A DNA stretch of 64,000 bases from Burkholderia cepacia (GTDB lineage Bacteria > Pseudomonadota > Gammaproteobacteria > Burkholderiales > Burkholderiaceae), in contig NZ_CP013443.1 of the NCBI RefSeq assembly GCF_001718835.1, positions 2,914,001 to 2,978,000 on the forward strand, read 5' to 3'. Both the position numbers and the translations under genes were made by a program. Below are positions 8,904-16,629 of this stretch, in pieces. Positions within the stretch are counted from its first letter, which is position 1. Each line of letters begins with the position of its first letter. The notes beneath the pieces were generated by a model. The model ran no database searches. It had not been told where the DNA came from and was given only the letters and a program-made list of their open reading frames with translations.

Positions 8904-9458
8904 ATGATTCCGCACGACCTCACCTTCGTCCTCGGCGGCGCCCGCTCGGGCAAGAGCGCGCACGCCGAGCGCCTCGCCGCCGACTGCGGCCGCCCCGTCA
9001 CCTACATCGCGACCGCGACCGCCGCCGATGCCGAATTCGCGCAGCGCATCGCGCACCATCGCGCGCGCCGGCCGGCCGCCTGGGGCTTCGCCGACGCCCC
9101 CGTCGACCTCGCCGGCACGCTCGCGCGGCTCGACGATCCGCACGCGTGCCTGCTCGTCGACTGCCTGACGCTGTGGCTCACGAACCTGCTGTGCCCGGCC
9201 GACGGCGAACCGCTCGACGATGCGCAGTACGCGGCGCAGGTCGACCGGCTCGAGCAGGCGTTGCGCGGCGCGCGTGCGAAGGTGATCGTCGTCAGCAACG
9301 AGATCGGGCTCGGCGTCGTGCCGCTCGGGTCGGTCACGCGCCGCTACGTCGACGAACTCGGGCGCCTGAACCAGCGCGTCGCCGCGCTCGCGACGCGCGT
9401 GACGCTGCTGGTGGCGGGGCTGCCGCTCGAACTCAAGGCCGGAGCGCCGTCATGCTGA
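8904..9458 (+). CDS. cobU: Bifunctional adenosylcobinamide kinase / guanylyltransferase
   Basis: 184 residues. It phosphorylates adenosylcobinamide and transfers GMP to give adenosylcobinamide-GDP. The P-loop GGARSGKS is at 11-18, and HHRARRP at 51-57 carries the histidine region that accepts GMP. The LLVDCLTLWLTNLL and VSNEIGLGVVP blocks are classic for the family. It is first of a tightly overlapping four-gene run; its stop overlaps the cbiB start by 7 bp. No riboswitch fits in the 74-bp space before it. Confidence 0.97.
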   Translation: MIPHDLTFVLGGARSGKSAHAERLAADCGRPVTYIATATAADAEFAQRIAHHRARRPAAWGFADAPVDLAGTLARLDDPHACLLVDCLTLWLTNLLCPADGEPLDDAQYAAQVDRLEQALRGARAKVIVVSNEIGLGVVPLGSVTRRYVDELGRLNQRVAALATRVTLLVAGLPLELKAGAPSC

Positions 9459-10396
9459 TGCTGTCGCTGCCCGTTGTCGCGATGTTCGCGGTCGCGGCCG
9501 CGATCGTCGACCGCGCGATCGGCGAACCGGCCGGCTGGCATCCGCTCGTCGCGTTCGGCCGCCTCGCCGCGCGCATCGAAGGCGCGCTGAACACGGGCCG
9601 GCGCGGCCGCGCGATCGGCGTCGCCGCATGGATCGCGGCGGTCGTGCCGCCGGTCGCCGTCGCGGCATGGCTCGCGGCCGTGCTGCCATGGCCGCTCGCG
9701 GCCGCGCTGCACATCGCCCTGCTGTGGTTCGCACTCGGCGCGAAAAGCCTCACCGACCATGTCGCGCCGATCGCCGCGGCGCTGCTGCGGCGCGACCTCG
9801 GCGCCGCCCGCTCGCTGACCGCGCGCATCGTGTCGCGCGACACGAGCGACGCGGACGAAGGCGCGCTGTCGCGTGCGGCCGTCGAATCCGCGCTCGAGAA
9901 CGGCAACGACGCGATCTTCGGCGCGCTGTTCTGGTTCGTCGTCGCAGGCGGCCCCGGCGCGCTGCTGTTCCGGCTCGCGAACACGCTCGACGCGATGTGG
10001 GGCTACCGCACGCCGCGCTTCCTGACCTTCGGCTGGGCCGCCGCGCGCCTCGACGACGCGCTCAACTGGATTCCCGCGCGCCTGACGGCGGCCAGCTACG
10101 CGCTGCTCGGCGACACGGCCGCCGCATGGCGCTGCTGGCGCACGCAGGCACGCCACTGGGACAGCCCGAACGCGGGCCCGGTGATGGCCGCCGGCGCCGG
10201 CAGCCTGAACGTGCAGCTGGGCGGCCCGGCCGTCTATCACGGCGAGATCGAGCACCGCCCGGTGCTCGGCGCGGGTTCGCCCGCGAGCGCCGCGCATATC
10301 GTCGCCGCGTTGTCGCTCGTCACGCGCACGCTTGCCCTGTGGCTCGCGCTGCTGGTCGCGAGCGGCGCACTCGTCATGGCCACCCATCATGTCTGA
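9452..10396 (+). CDS. cbiB: Adenosylcobinamide-phosphate synthase
   Basis: 314 residues, mostly hydrophobic, with about five membrane segments. CbiB (CobD in aerobic nomenclature) attaches aminopropanol phosphate to cobyric acid in the inner membrane. Conserved family blocks include DRAIGEPAGWHPLVAFG near the N-terminus, SRDTSDADE, ESALENGNDAIFGALFW, NTLDAMWGYR and HWDSPNAGPVMAAGAG. The start overlaps cobU by 7 bp and its end overlaps the decarboxylase gene by 8 bp, indicating translational coupling. Confidence 0.96.
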   Translation: MLMLSLPVVAMFAVAAAIVDRAIGEPAGWHPLVAFGRLAARIEGALNTGRRGRAIGVAAWIAAVVPPVAVAAWLAAVLPWPLAAALHIALLWFALGAKSLTDHVAPIAAALLRRDLGAARSLTARIVSRDTSDADEGALSRAAVESALENGNDAIFGALFWFVVAGGPGALLFRLANTLDAMWGYRTPRFLTFGWAAARLDDALNWIPARLTAASYALLGDTAAAWRCWRTQARHWDSPNAGPVMAAGAGSLNVQLGGPAVYHGEIEHRPVLGAGSPASAAHIVAALSLVTRTLALWLALLVASGALVMATHHV

Positions 10397-11408
10397 CACC
10401 CGCATCGTGCACGGCGGCAACCTGCATGAAGCCGCACGCCGCCACGGCATTCCGTACGACACGTGGCTCGACCTGTCGACCGGCATCAATCCGGTCGGCT
10501 ATCCGGTGCCGCCCGTCCCGGCCGACGCGTGGCGCCGGCTGCCCGACGACGGCGACGGCCTCGCCGCGTGCGCGGCCGATTACTACGGCGCGCCGGACCC
10601 GGCGCACGTACTGCCGGTTGCCGGCAGCCAGGCCGCGATCCGCGCGTTGCCCGCGCTGCTGCCGGCCGGCGACGCCGGCGTCGCGACGCTCGCGTACGGC
10701 GAATACGCGCCCGCTTTCGCGCGACACGGCCATCGCGTCGTCGCGCTCGACATCGGCACCGATACGTTGCCTGCAACGCTGCGCCACGTCATCGTCGGGA
10801 ATCCGAACAATCCGACCGCCGAATGCGTGCCGGCCGAACGCCTGCTCGGCTGGCATGCGCAACTGGCGGCGCGCGGCGGCACGCTGGTCGTCGACGAGGC
10901 GTTCGCCGATACGGGCGCGGCCGGCTCGCTCGCCGCTTGCGTGAACCGCCCGGGGCTCGTCGTGCTGCGTTCGGTCGGCAAGTTCTTCGGGCTCGCCGGC
11001 ATCCGCGCAGGCTTCGTGCTGGCCCATCCCGAGCTGATCGTCTCGCTGCGCGACCTGCTCGGCGCCTGGACGGTCGGCGGCCCCGCACGCCATGCGGTCG
11101 CCGCGGCATTCGCCGATCGCGCATGGCAGGCCGCCGCCCGCGAGCGGCTCGCGGCCGACGGCGAGCGGCTCGCGGCGCTGCTGCGCGGACACGGCTACGT
11201 CGTGCATTCGACGCCGCTGTTCAGCTGGACCGCCGATCCGCACGCGGCGGACTTGCATGCGGCGCTGGCGCGGCACGGCATCTGGACGCGCCATTTCGCG
11301 CAGCCGTCGAGCGTACGCGTCGGCCTGCCGGGCAACGACGACGAATGGCGGCGTCTCGAGCGCGCGCTTGCACAGTGCGTGCCGGCATTGCGCGCGCAGC
11401 CGCGATGA
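10389..11408 (+). CDS. cobD: Threonine-phosphate decarboxylase (PLP enzyme)
   Basis: 339 residues, class I/II aminotransferase fold. It decarboxylates L-threonine phosphate to aminopropanol phosphate, the linker that CbiB attaches. The PLP lysine is Lys198 in SVGKFFGLAGIRAG; the cofactor-binding VVDEAF is near residue 169, and the NPNNPT loop is at 138-143. Gene naming is confusing: this is CobD in Salmonella and CobC in Pseudomonas. It overlaps cbiB by 8 bp and btuF by 4 bp (ATGA). Confidence 0.95.
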   Translation: MSDTRIVHGGNLHEAARRHGIPYDTWLDLSTGINPVGYPVPPVPADAWRRLPDDGDGLAACAADYYGAPDPAHVLPVAGSQAAIRALPALLPAGDAGVATLAYGEYAPAFARHGHRVVALDIGTDTLPATLRHVIVGNPNNPTAECVPAERLLGWHAQLAARGGTLVVDEAFADTGAAGSLAACVNRPGLVVLRSVGKFFGLAGIRAGFVLAHPELIVSLRDLLGAWTVGGPARHAVAAAFADRAWQAAARERLAADGERLAALLRGHGYVVHSTPLFSWTADPHAADLHAALARHGIWTRHFAQPSSVRVGLPGNDDEWRRLERALAQCVPALRAQPR

Positions 11409-12322
11409 CGAACGACGTGCGCCGCGGCCTGCCGGCGCTTGCGGCACTGATCGCGCTCGGCGCCGCCCCGTTCGCGCATGCGGACGTCAGCGCACGCGAC
11501 GACGCCGGCCATACCGTCACGCTGCCTGCACCCGCGCAACGCGTGATCAGCCTCGCGCCGCACGCGACCGAGCTCGTCTACGCGGCCGGCGGCGGCACGA
11601 AGCTCGTCGGCACGGTCACGTACAGCGACTATCCGCCCGCCGCGCAGGCGATACCGCGCGTCGGCGACAACAAGGCGCTCGACCTCGAGCGGATCGCCGC
11701 GCTGAAGCCCGACCTGATCGTCGTCTGGCGGCACGGCAACGCCGAGCGGCAAACCGACGCGCTGCGCGCATTGCATATCCCGCTGTTCTTCAGCGAACCG
11801 AAGCACCTCGACGACGTATCGTCGTCGTTGCGCCGGCTCGGCACGCTGCTCGGCACGCAGCCCGCGGCCGACGCGGCGGCGGCATCGTTCACGCGCGACA
11901 TCGCGGCGCTGCGCGCACGTTATGCCGCGCGCGCGCCCGTCACGACGTTCTTCCAGGTCTGGGACCGGCCGCTGATGACGCTCAATGGCGCGCACCTGAT
12001 CAACGACGTGATCGAACTGTGCGGCGGCCGCAACGTGTTCGCATCGCTCAAGCCGCTCGTGCCGACCGTCACCGACGAGGCCGTGCTCGCGGCCAATCCG
12101 GAGGCGATCGTGACGACGGGCGCGGGTGCGTCGCGTACGGACGAACCGCTGCCGAGCCTGGCGCGCTGGCGCACGTGGCCCGCACTGACGGCCGTGGCGC
12201 GCAACAACCTGTTCGCGATCGACGGCGACCTGCTGACGCGGCCGTCGCCGCGGATTGCGCAAGGCGCGGCCGCTCTGTGCGAGGATCTCGATGCCGCGCG
12301 TGCGCGGCGGCCCGCACGCTGA
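11405..12322 (+). CDS. btuF: Periplasmic cobalamin-binding protein
   Basis: 305 residues with a signal peptide (hydrophobic segment at about 9-25 ending FAHADV) and the type III substrate-binding fold (RVISLAPHATELVYAAGGG, then RVGDNKALDLERIAALKPDLIV). BtuF delivers corrinoids to the BtuCD importer. Its ATG overlaps the upstream stop by 4 bp, so it is the last gene of cobU-cbiB-cobD-btuF. Its transporter partners btuC and btuD lie on the opposite strand 2.5-4 kb away. Other iron or heme-binding proteins share this fold; the cobalamin neighbourhood decides the call. Confidence 0.92.
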   Translation: MTNDVRRGLPALAALIALGAAPFAHADVSARDDAGHTVTLPAPAQRVISLAPHATELVYAAGGGTKLVGTVTYSDYPPAAQAIPRVGDNKALDLERIAALKPDLIVVWRHGNAERQTDALRALHIPLFFSEPKHLDDVSSSLRRLGTLLGTQPAADAAAASFTRDIAALRARYAARAPVTTFFQVWDRPLMTLNGAHLINDVIELCGGRNVFASLKPLVPTVTDEAVLAANPEAIVTTGAGASRTDEPLPSLARWRTWPALTAVARNNLFAIDGDLLTRPSPRIAQGAAALCEDLDAARARRPAR

Positions 12323-12336
12323 CGGACGCGCGACGC

Positions 12337-12921
12337 TCACGCGTCCCAGTGCACGATCTCCCACGCGCCGGCCGCATCGTGCATGCGCAGCCACACGATG
12401 CCGCCGAACGGCACCGGCCGCGACAGCAGCGTATCGAGCGGCACGCACAGTACATGCGCCGCAAACACGCGGATCACGCCCGCATGCGTGACCGCCCATT
12501 GCGGCGCATCGGCCTGCACGGTCGCGTCGACGCCTTGCGCGACCCGGGCAGCGAACCGCGCGACGCTTTCGCCGCCATGCGCGCACGCATGCATCAGGTC
12601 GGCCGCCCACGCATCGAGTGCCGCGCGATCGATATCGTCCCAGCGCCGCATCTCCCACGCGCCGAAATCCATTTCCTGCCAGCATCCGTCGTACTGCAAC
12701 GGCACGCCGAGCGCCTGCGCGAGCCGCTCGGCCACCGACGCGCAGCGCGTCAGCGGGCTCGACCAGATGCGCTGCGGCAATGGCGCGCGCAACGCGTCGA
12801 GCCGCTCGCGCACACCCTGCGCGCCGGCCTGCGCCGACGCGGCGAGCGGCACGTCGCTGCGTCCGTAGCATATGCCCGGCTCGACACCGACGGCCGGATG
12901 ACGGATCAGGACGACGTCCAT
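12337..12921 (-). CDS. cobC: Alpha-ribazole phosphatase family protein (histidine phosphatase)
   Basis: 194 residues of the phosphoglycerate-mutase-like histidine phosphatase superfamily. The phosphate-accepting histidine is in LIRHPAVG near residue 8. SSPLTRCASVAERLA, the EMDFGAWEMRRWDDI block and the second catalytic histidine in AVTHAGVIRVFAA follow in the usual order. It likely removes phosphate from alpha-ribazole phosphate or from adenosylcobalamin phosphate. The start overlaps cobS by 16 bp, making it the last gene of the riboswitch-led run. It converges on btuF with only 14 bp between the stops. Confidence 0.92.
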   Translation of the reverse strand: MDVVLIRHPAVGVEPGICYGRSDVPLAASAQAGAQGVRERLDALRAPLPQRIWSSPLTRCASVAERLAQALGVPLQYDGCWQEMDFGAWEMRRWDDIDRAALDAWAADLMHACAHGGESVARFAARVAQGVDATVQADAPQWAVTHAGVIRVFAAHVLCVPLDTLLSRPVPFGGIVWLRMHDAAGAWEIVHWDA

Positions 12922-13682
12922 CCGAGCACCACGAGATAGATTGCCAGTTCGCACAGTTGTTGCGTGAAGCCGAGACAGTCGCCGGTATAACCGCCGATCC
13001 GCCGGACCAGATAGCGTGCGAGCCACGCGCGCAGCAGCACGAGCGCGCCGAGCGCGGCGACGCCCATGCGCCAGTCGGGCCAGAACAGCCACGGCAATCC
13101 GAACAGCGCGGCGACACACGCCGCGCGCGCCCCCATCCGTTGCGCGACCGGTTTCGCCTTGCCTTCGGGCCGCACGTAGTCGAGCGTCATCAGCAGGCTC
13201 ACGGCCGCCGCGCGGCTCGCCGCGTGCGCGGCGATCATCGTCCATGCGGCACGCAACGGCAGCATCGACGCAAGTGCCTGCCATTTCACGCCGAGCGCGA
13301 TCACGAGCGCGACCGCGCCGAACGTGCCGATCCGCGAGTCGTGCATGATGCGCAGCACGTCGTCGCGCGTATAGCCGCCGCCGAACGCATCGCAGCTGTC
13401 GGCGAGGCCGTCCTCGTGGAAGGCCCCCGTTGCGAGCAGCGTGGCGGCCATCGACAGCCCGACCGCGATCGACACGGGCAGCGCGCGCAGCGCGACCAGA
13501 TACACGAGCGCGCCCCACGCGCCGACGCATGCGCCGACGAGCGGGAAATAACGCGCGGCCTGGTCGAGATCGCCGGCCGCGTAGCCGATCGCGCGCGGCA
13601 CGGGCACGCGCGTGAAGTAGCCGAGTGCGACGAAGAAGTAGCGCAGCTCGGCCCGCGCGCCGCGCGCGCGATCAGGCGTCAC
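12906..13682 (-). CDS. cobS: Adenosylcobinamide-GDP ribazoletransferase (cobalamin synthase)
   Basis: 258 residues with several membrane segments. CobS joins adenosylcobinamide-GDP and alpha-ribazole (phosphate) in the inner membrane. Family blocks seen are YFTRVPVP, AARYFPLVGA, ATGAFHEDGLADSCDAFGGG (the metal-binding Asp/Glu box), SRIGTFGAVAL and GGYTGDCLG. I place the start at a GTG at 13682 overlapping the cobT stop by 11 bp. An upstream start at 13742 or the GTG at 13691 is possible, but the residues there look like read-through of cobT. Confidence 0.93.
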   Translation of the reverse strand: MTPDRARGARAELRYFFVALGYFTRVPVPRAIGYAAGDLDQAARYFPLVGACVGAWGALVYLVALRALPVSIAVGLSMAATLLATGAFHEDGLADSCDAFGGGYTRDDVLRIMHDSRIGTFGAVALVIALGVKWQALASMLPLRAAWTMIAAHAASRAAAVSLLMTLDYVRPEGKAKPVAQRMGARAACVAALFGLPWLFWPDWRMGVAALGALVLLRAWLARYLVRRIGGYTGDCLGFTQQLCELAIYLVVLGWTSS

Positions 13683-14724
13683 GATCGTCGACACCGGCGG
13701 ATTCGAAGCTCGCCATTTCCGTGAGGAACGCAGCGGCCGCACGCACGAGCGGCAGCGCGAGCGCCGCGCCCGTGCCTTCGCCGAGCCGCAGGTCGAGCGC
13801 GAGCAGCGGCTTCGCGCCGAAATGCTCGAGCATGCGCCGGTGTCCGGCCTCGTGCGACGTATGCGAGAACACGCAGTAGTCGCGCACGCCGGGCGCGATG
13901 CGTTCGGCGACGAGCAATGCGGCCGTCGCGATGAAGCCGTCGACGAGGATCGTCATCCGTTCGCTCGCGGCCGCGAGATACGCGCCCGTCATCATCGCGA
14001 TCTCGAAGCCGCCGAACGTCGCGAGCACGTCGAGCGGCGCGATCGCGTGCGAGTGCTTGACGAGCGCACGGCCGAGCACCGCGCGCTTGTGCGCGAGGCC
14101 CTGGTCGTCGAGGCCCGTGCCGCGCCCGACGCAGGCGTCGATCGGCACGTCGAGCAGGCGGCTCATCAGGCACGCGGCCGACGACGTGTTCGCGATCCCC
14201 ATCTCGCCGAAGCCGATCACGTTCGTGCCGAGCGACGCATGCAGGCGCACGCGCGCCGCGCCGGCCGCGAGCGCCGTCATCGCCTCGTCGCGCGTCATCG
14301 CAGGTTCCGTCGCGAAGTTGCGCGTGCCGCGCGCGACCGGCAGCGACACCAGCCGGTCGGACAGCGGCAGCGGCGACGCGACGCCGGCATCGACGATCTC
14401 GAGCGTGCTCTGCGCGACGCCCGAGAACGCGTTGATTGCCGCGCCGCCGGCGAGGAAGTTCGCGACCATCTGTGCGGTCACCGCCTGCGGATAGGGGCTC
14501 ACGCCTTCGGCGGCAATCCCGTGATCGCCGGCGAACACGATCATCACGGGACGCTGCACGACCGGCCGCTCGGTGTGCTGGATCAGGCCGACCTGCAGCG
14601 CGACCGCCTCGAGCTGGCCGAGGCTGCCGGGCGGCTTGGTCTTGTGGTCGATCACATGCTGCAGGCGCTTGCGCAGCGCGTCGTCGAGCGGCGCGATCGC
14701 GGGCGGGAAGTCGATCGGTGTCAT
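13672..14724 (-). CDS. cobT: Nicotinate-nucleotide-dimethylbenzimidazole phosphoribosyltransferase
   Basis: 350 residues. CobT activates dimethylbenzimidazole by transferring phosphoribose from nicotinate mononucleotide, giving alpha-ribazole phosphate. Typical blocks are DHKTKPPGSLGQLE near the N-terminus, VFAGDHGIAAEGVSPYPQ, GEMGIANTSSAACL and the GEGTGAALALPL loop near the C-terminus that carries the catalytic Glu. It lies 52 bp after btuD and overlaps cobS, so activation of the lower ligand and final assembly are coupled. Confidence 0.97.
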   Translation of the reverse strand: MTPIDFPPAIAPLDDALRKRLQHVIDHKTKPPGSLGQLEAVALQVGLIQHTERPVVQRPVMIVFAGDHGIAAEGVSPYPQAVTAQMVANFLAGGAAINAFSGVAQSTLEIVDAGVASPLPLSDRLVSLPVARGTRNFATEPAMTRDEAMTALAAGAARVRLHASLGTNVIGFGEMGIANTSSAACLMSRLLDVPIDACVGRGTGLDDQGLAHKRAVLGRALVKHSHAIAPLDVLATFGGFEIAMMTGAYLAAASERMTILVDGFIATAALLVAERIAPGVRDYCVFSHTSHEAGHRRMLEHFGAKPLLALDLRLGEGTGAALALPLVRAAAAFLTEMASFESAGVDDRDA

Positions 14725-14776
14725 CGTGAGTTCACCTCATGGGCGCGGCAACCGCCGCGCGTCGAAAGAAAGGCAT

Positions 14777-15592
14777 TCATCGCCGCTCGGGCCACGCCGG
14801 CAGCAGCGCATCGCGGCCGTTCTCGCGGATCAGCACGAGCGGATAACCGAACGCGTCGCTCGCGCGCTCGGGCGTCAGCACGTCGTGCACGGGGCCGGCC
14901 CACGCGTGGCCGCGGCCGTCGAGCAACAGCGCATGCGTCGCGAAACGCCGCGCGAGATTCAGATCATGGCACGAGAACAGCACCGTGCGCGGGCCCGCGT
15001 CGAGCCAGGCGGCCAGCGCGGTCAGGCAATCGATCTGGTGATGCAGGTCGAGATGCGCGAGCGGTTCGTCGAGCAGCATCGACGGCGCGGCCTGGCACAG
15101 CGTCGCGGCCAGCGCGACGCGCTGCCGCTCGCCGCCCGACAGCGACAGCACGTCGCGCGACGCAAGCGCGGCCAGGTCGAAGGTCGCCAGCGCGTCGCGC
15201 GCGGCCGCGCGATCGCCGTCGCGCTCCCAGCCCCAGCCGCCGAGATACGGAAAGCGGTTGAGCAGCACCGTATCGAACACGGTCGCGCTGAATGCGTCGT
15301 GCAGTTGCTGCGGCATCAGCGCGCGGCGCTGCGCGAGCTGCGCGGGTGGCCACGCGGCAAGCGGCCGGCCGTCGATCTCGACGTGTCCGCCGGCCGGCGG
15401 CTGCAGCCCCGCGAGGGTCGCAAGCAGCGTCGTCTTGCCCGCGCCGTTCGGCCCCGCGACGCACCAGATCTCGCCCGGACGGAACGCCTGCGTGAAGCCG
15501 TCGAGCAGCGTGCGCGCGCCAGCCTTCAGCGTCAGGCCGACGGCCGCGTAGCTCATCTCGGCGCCGGCGGCGTGCAATGCGGCACGGGTCAT
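14777..15592 (-). CDS. btuD: Cobalamin ABC transporter ATPase
   Basis: 271 residues. Walker A GPNGAGKT is at 47-54, the signature LSGGERQ at 151-157, Walker B MLLDEP at 172-177 and the H-loop in FSCHDLN. This is the FecE/BtuD group that powers type II importers of iron complexes and cobalamin. Placement between the permease gene (4-bp overlap) and cobT, under the cobalamin riboswitch, supports corrinoid as the substrate rather than siderophore. Confidence 0.93.
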   Translation of the reverse strand: MTRAALHAAGAEMSYAAVGLTLKAGARTLLDGFTQAFRPGEIWCVAGPNGAGKTTLLATLAGLQPPAGGHVEIDGRPLAAWPPAQLAQRRALMPQQLHDAFSATVFDTVLLNRFPYLGGWGWERDGDRAAARDALATFDLAALASRDVLSLSGGERQRVALAATLCQAAPSMLLDEPLAHLDLHHQIDCLTALAAWLDAGPRTVLFSCHDLNLARRFATHALLLDGRGHAWAGPVHDVLTPERASDAFGYPLVLIRENGRDALLPAWPERR

Positions 15593-16587
15593 CGTATCGG
15601 CCTCCTGAGCAACATCCACAGGAACACCGGCACGCCGATCAACGCGGTCATCACGCCGACCGGCAGTTGCGCGGGCGCGATCGCGGTGCGGGCGAGCAGG
15701 TCGGCCGCCATCACGCCACCGCCGCCCGCGAGCATCGCGGCGGGCAGCAACATCCGCTGATCGTTGCCGAATGCGAGCCGCAGCGCGTGCGGCACGACGA
15801 GGCCGACGAAGCCGATCGTGCCGGCCGTCGTCACCGCGGCCGCGGCGGCCAGCGACGCGACGAGATAGATCCGCACACGCAGGCGCGCAACGGGCACGCC
15901 GAGCGCGAGCGCCGTCGCATCGCCGCGCAGCAGCACGTTCAGTTGCGGCGCGGCCGGCAGTGCGATGCACGCGGCCAGCAGCAGCGCGCCCCACGCGAAC
16001 CACGGTGCGCTGACGCCGTTCAGGTCGCCCGTCAGCCAGAAGATGATCCCGCGCAGCCGCGCATCGGGCGCGAGCGACAGCAGCAGCGTGACGAGCGCGC
16101 CCCACCCCGCCGCGATCACGACGCCCGTGAGCAGCAGCCGCGGCGACGCATCGCGCGACTCGCCGCGCCACAGCTCGCGGCGCGCGAGTCCGAGCACGAG
16201 CGCGACCGACACGAGCGAGCCGGCGAACGCCGACACATCGACGAGCCACCATGCGCCGCCCGCGATCATCGCGACGAGCGCGAAGCCGGCCGCACCGCCG
16301 GACACGCCGAGCACGTACGGATCGGCGAGCGGGTTGCGCAGCAACACCTGCAACAACGAACCGGCCAGCGCGAGCAGCGCACCGCATGCGAAGCCCGCGA
16401 GCGCGCGCGGCAAGCGCAGCGTGCGGACGATGTCGGCGAACAGCGCGTCGCCGCCATGCGGCACGAGCGACGCGAGCGCCTGCCACGGCGACATCGGCAC
16501 GCTGCCGATCGACAGCGACGCGACGAACAGCGCGGTGACCACGACCGCGAGCGCGGCCCAGATCGTGGTGGCGCGCGCGGCGCTCAT
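15589..16587 (-). CDS. btuC: FecCD-family permease for cobalamin
   Basis: 332 residues with about ten hydrophobic segments, including LRLPRALAGFACGALLALAG and NPLADPYVLGVSGGAAG, hallmarks of FecCD/BtuC permeases. It forms the inner-membrane channel with BtuD. The ATG at 16587 follows the btuB stop by 42 bp and its stop overlaps btuD by 4 bp. Substrate specificity cannot be read from this family alone; the riboswitch and neighbours indicate corrinoid. Confidence 0.92.
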   Translation of the reverse strand: MSAARATTIWAALAVVVTALFVASLSIGSVPMSPWQALASLVPHGGDALFADIVRTLRLPRALAGFACGALLALAGSLLQVLLRNPLADPYVLGVSGGAAGFALVAMIAGGAWWLVDVSAFAGSLVSVALVLGLARRELWRGESRDASPRLLLTGVVIAAGWGALVTLLLSLAPDARLRGIIFWLTGDLNGVSAPWFAWGALLLAACIALPAAPQLNVLLRGDATALALGVPVARLRVRIYLVASLAAAAAVTTAGTIGFVGLVVPHALRLAFGNDQRMLLPAAMLAGGGGVMAADLLARTAIAPAQLPVGVMTALIGVPVFLWMLLRRPIR

Positions 16588-16629
16588 GCGGCGTCCCGTC
16601 CCGCGCGCGCGGGCGCGCCGCCCGGCCGC

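Noticed and set aside
12337..12921. RHP instead of RHG at the phosphatase active site of cobC
   Set aside because: The residue after Arg-His varies (Gly, Thr, Pro) in this phosphatase family; the catalytic histidines are kept.
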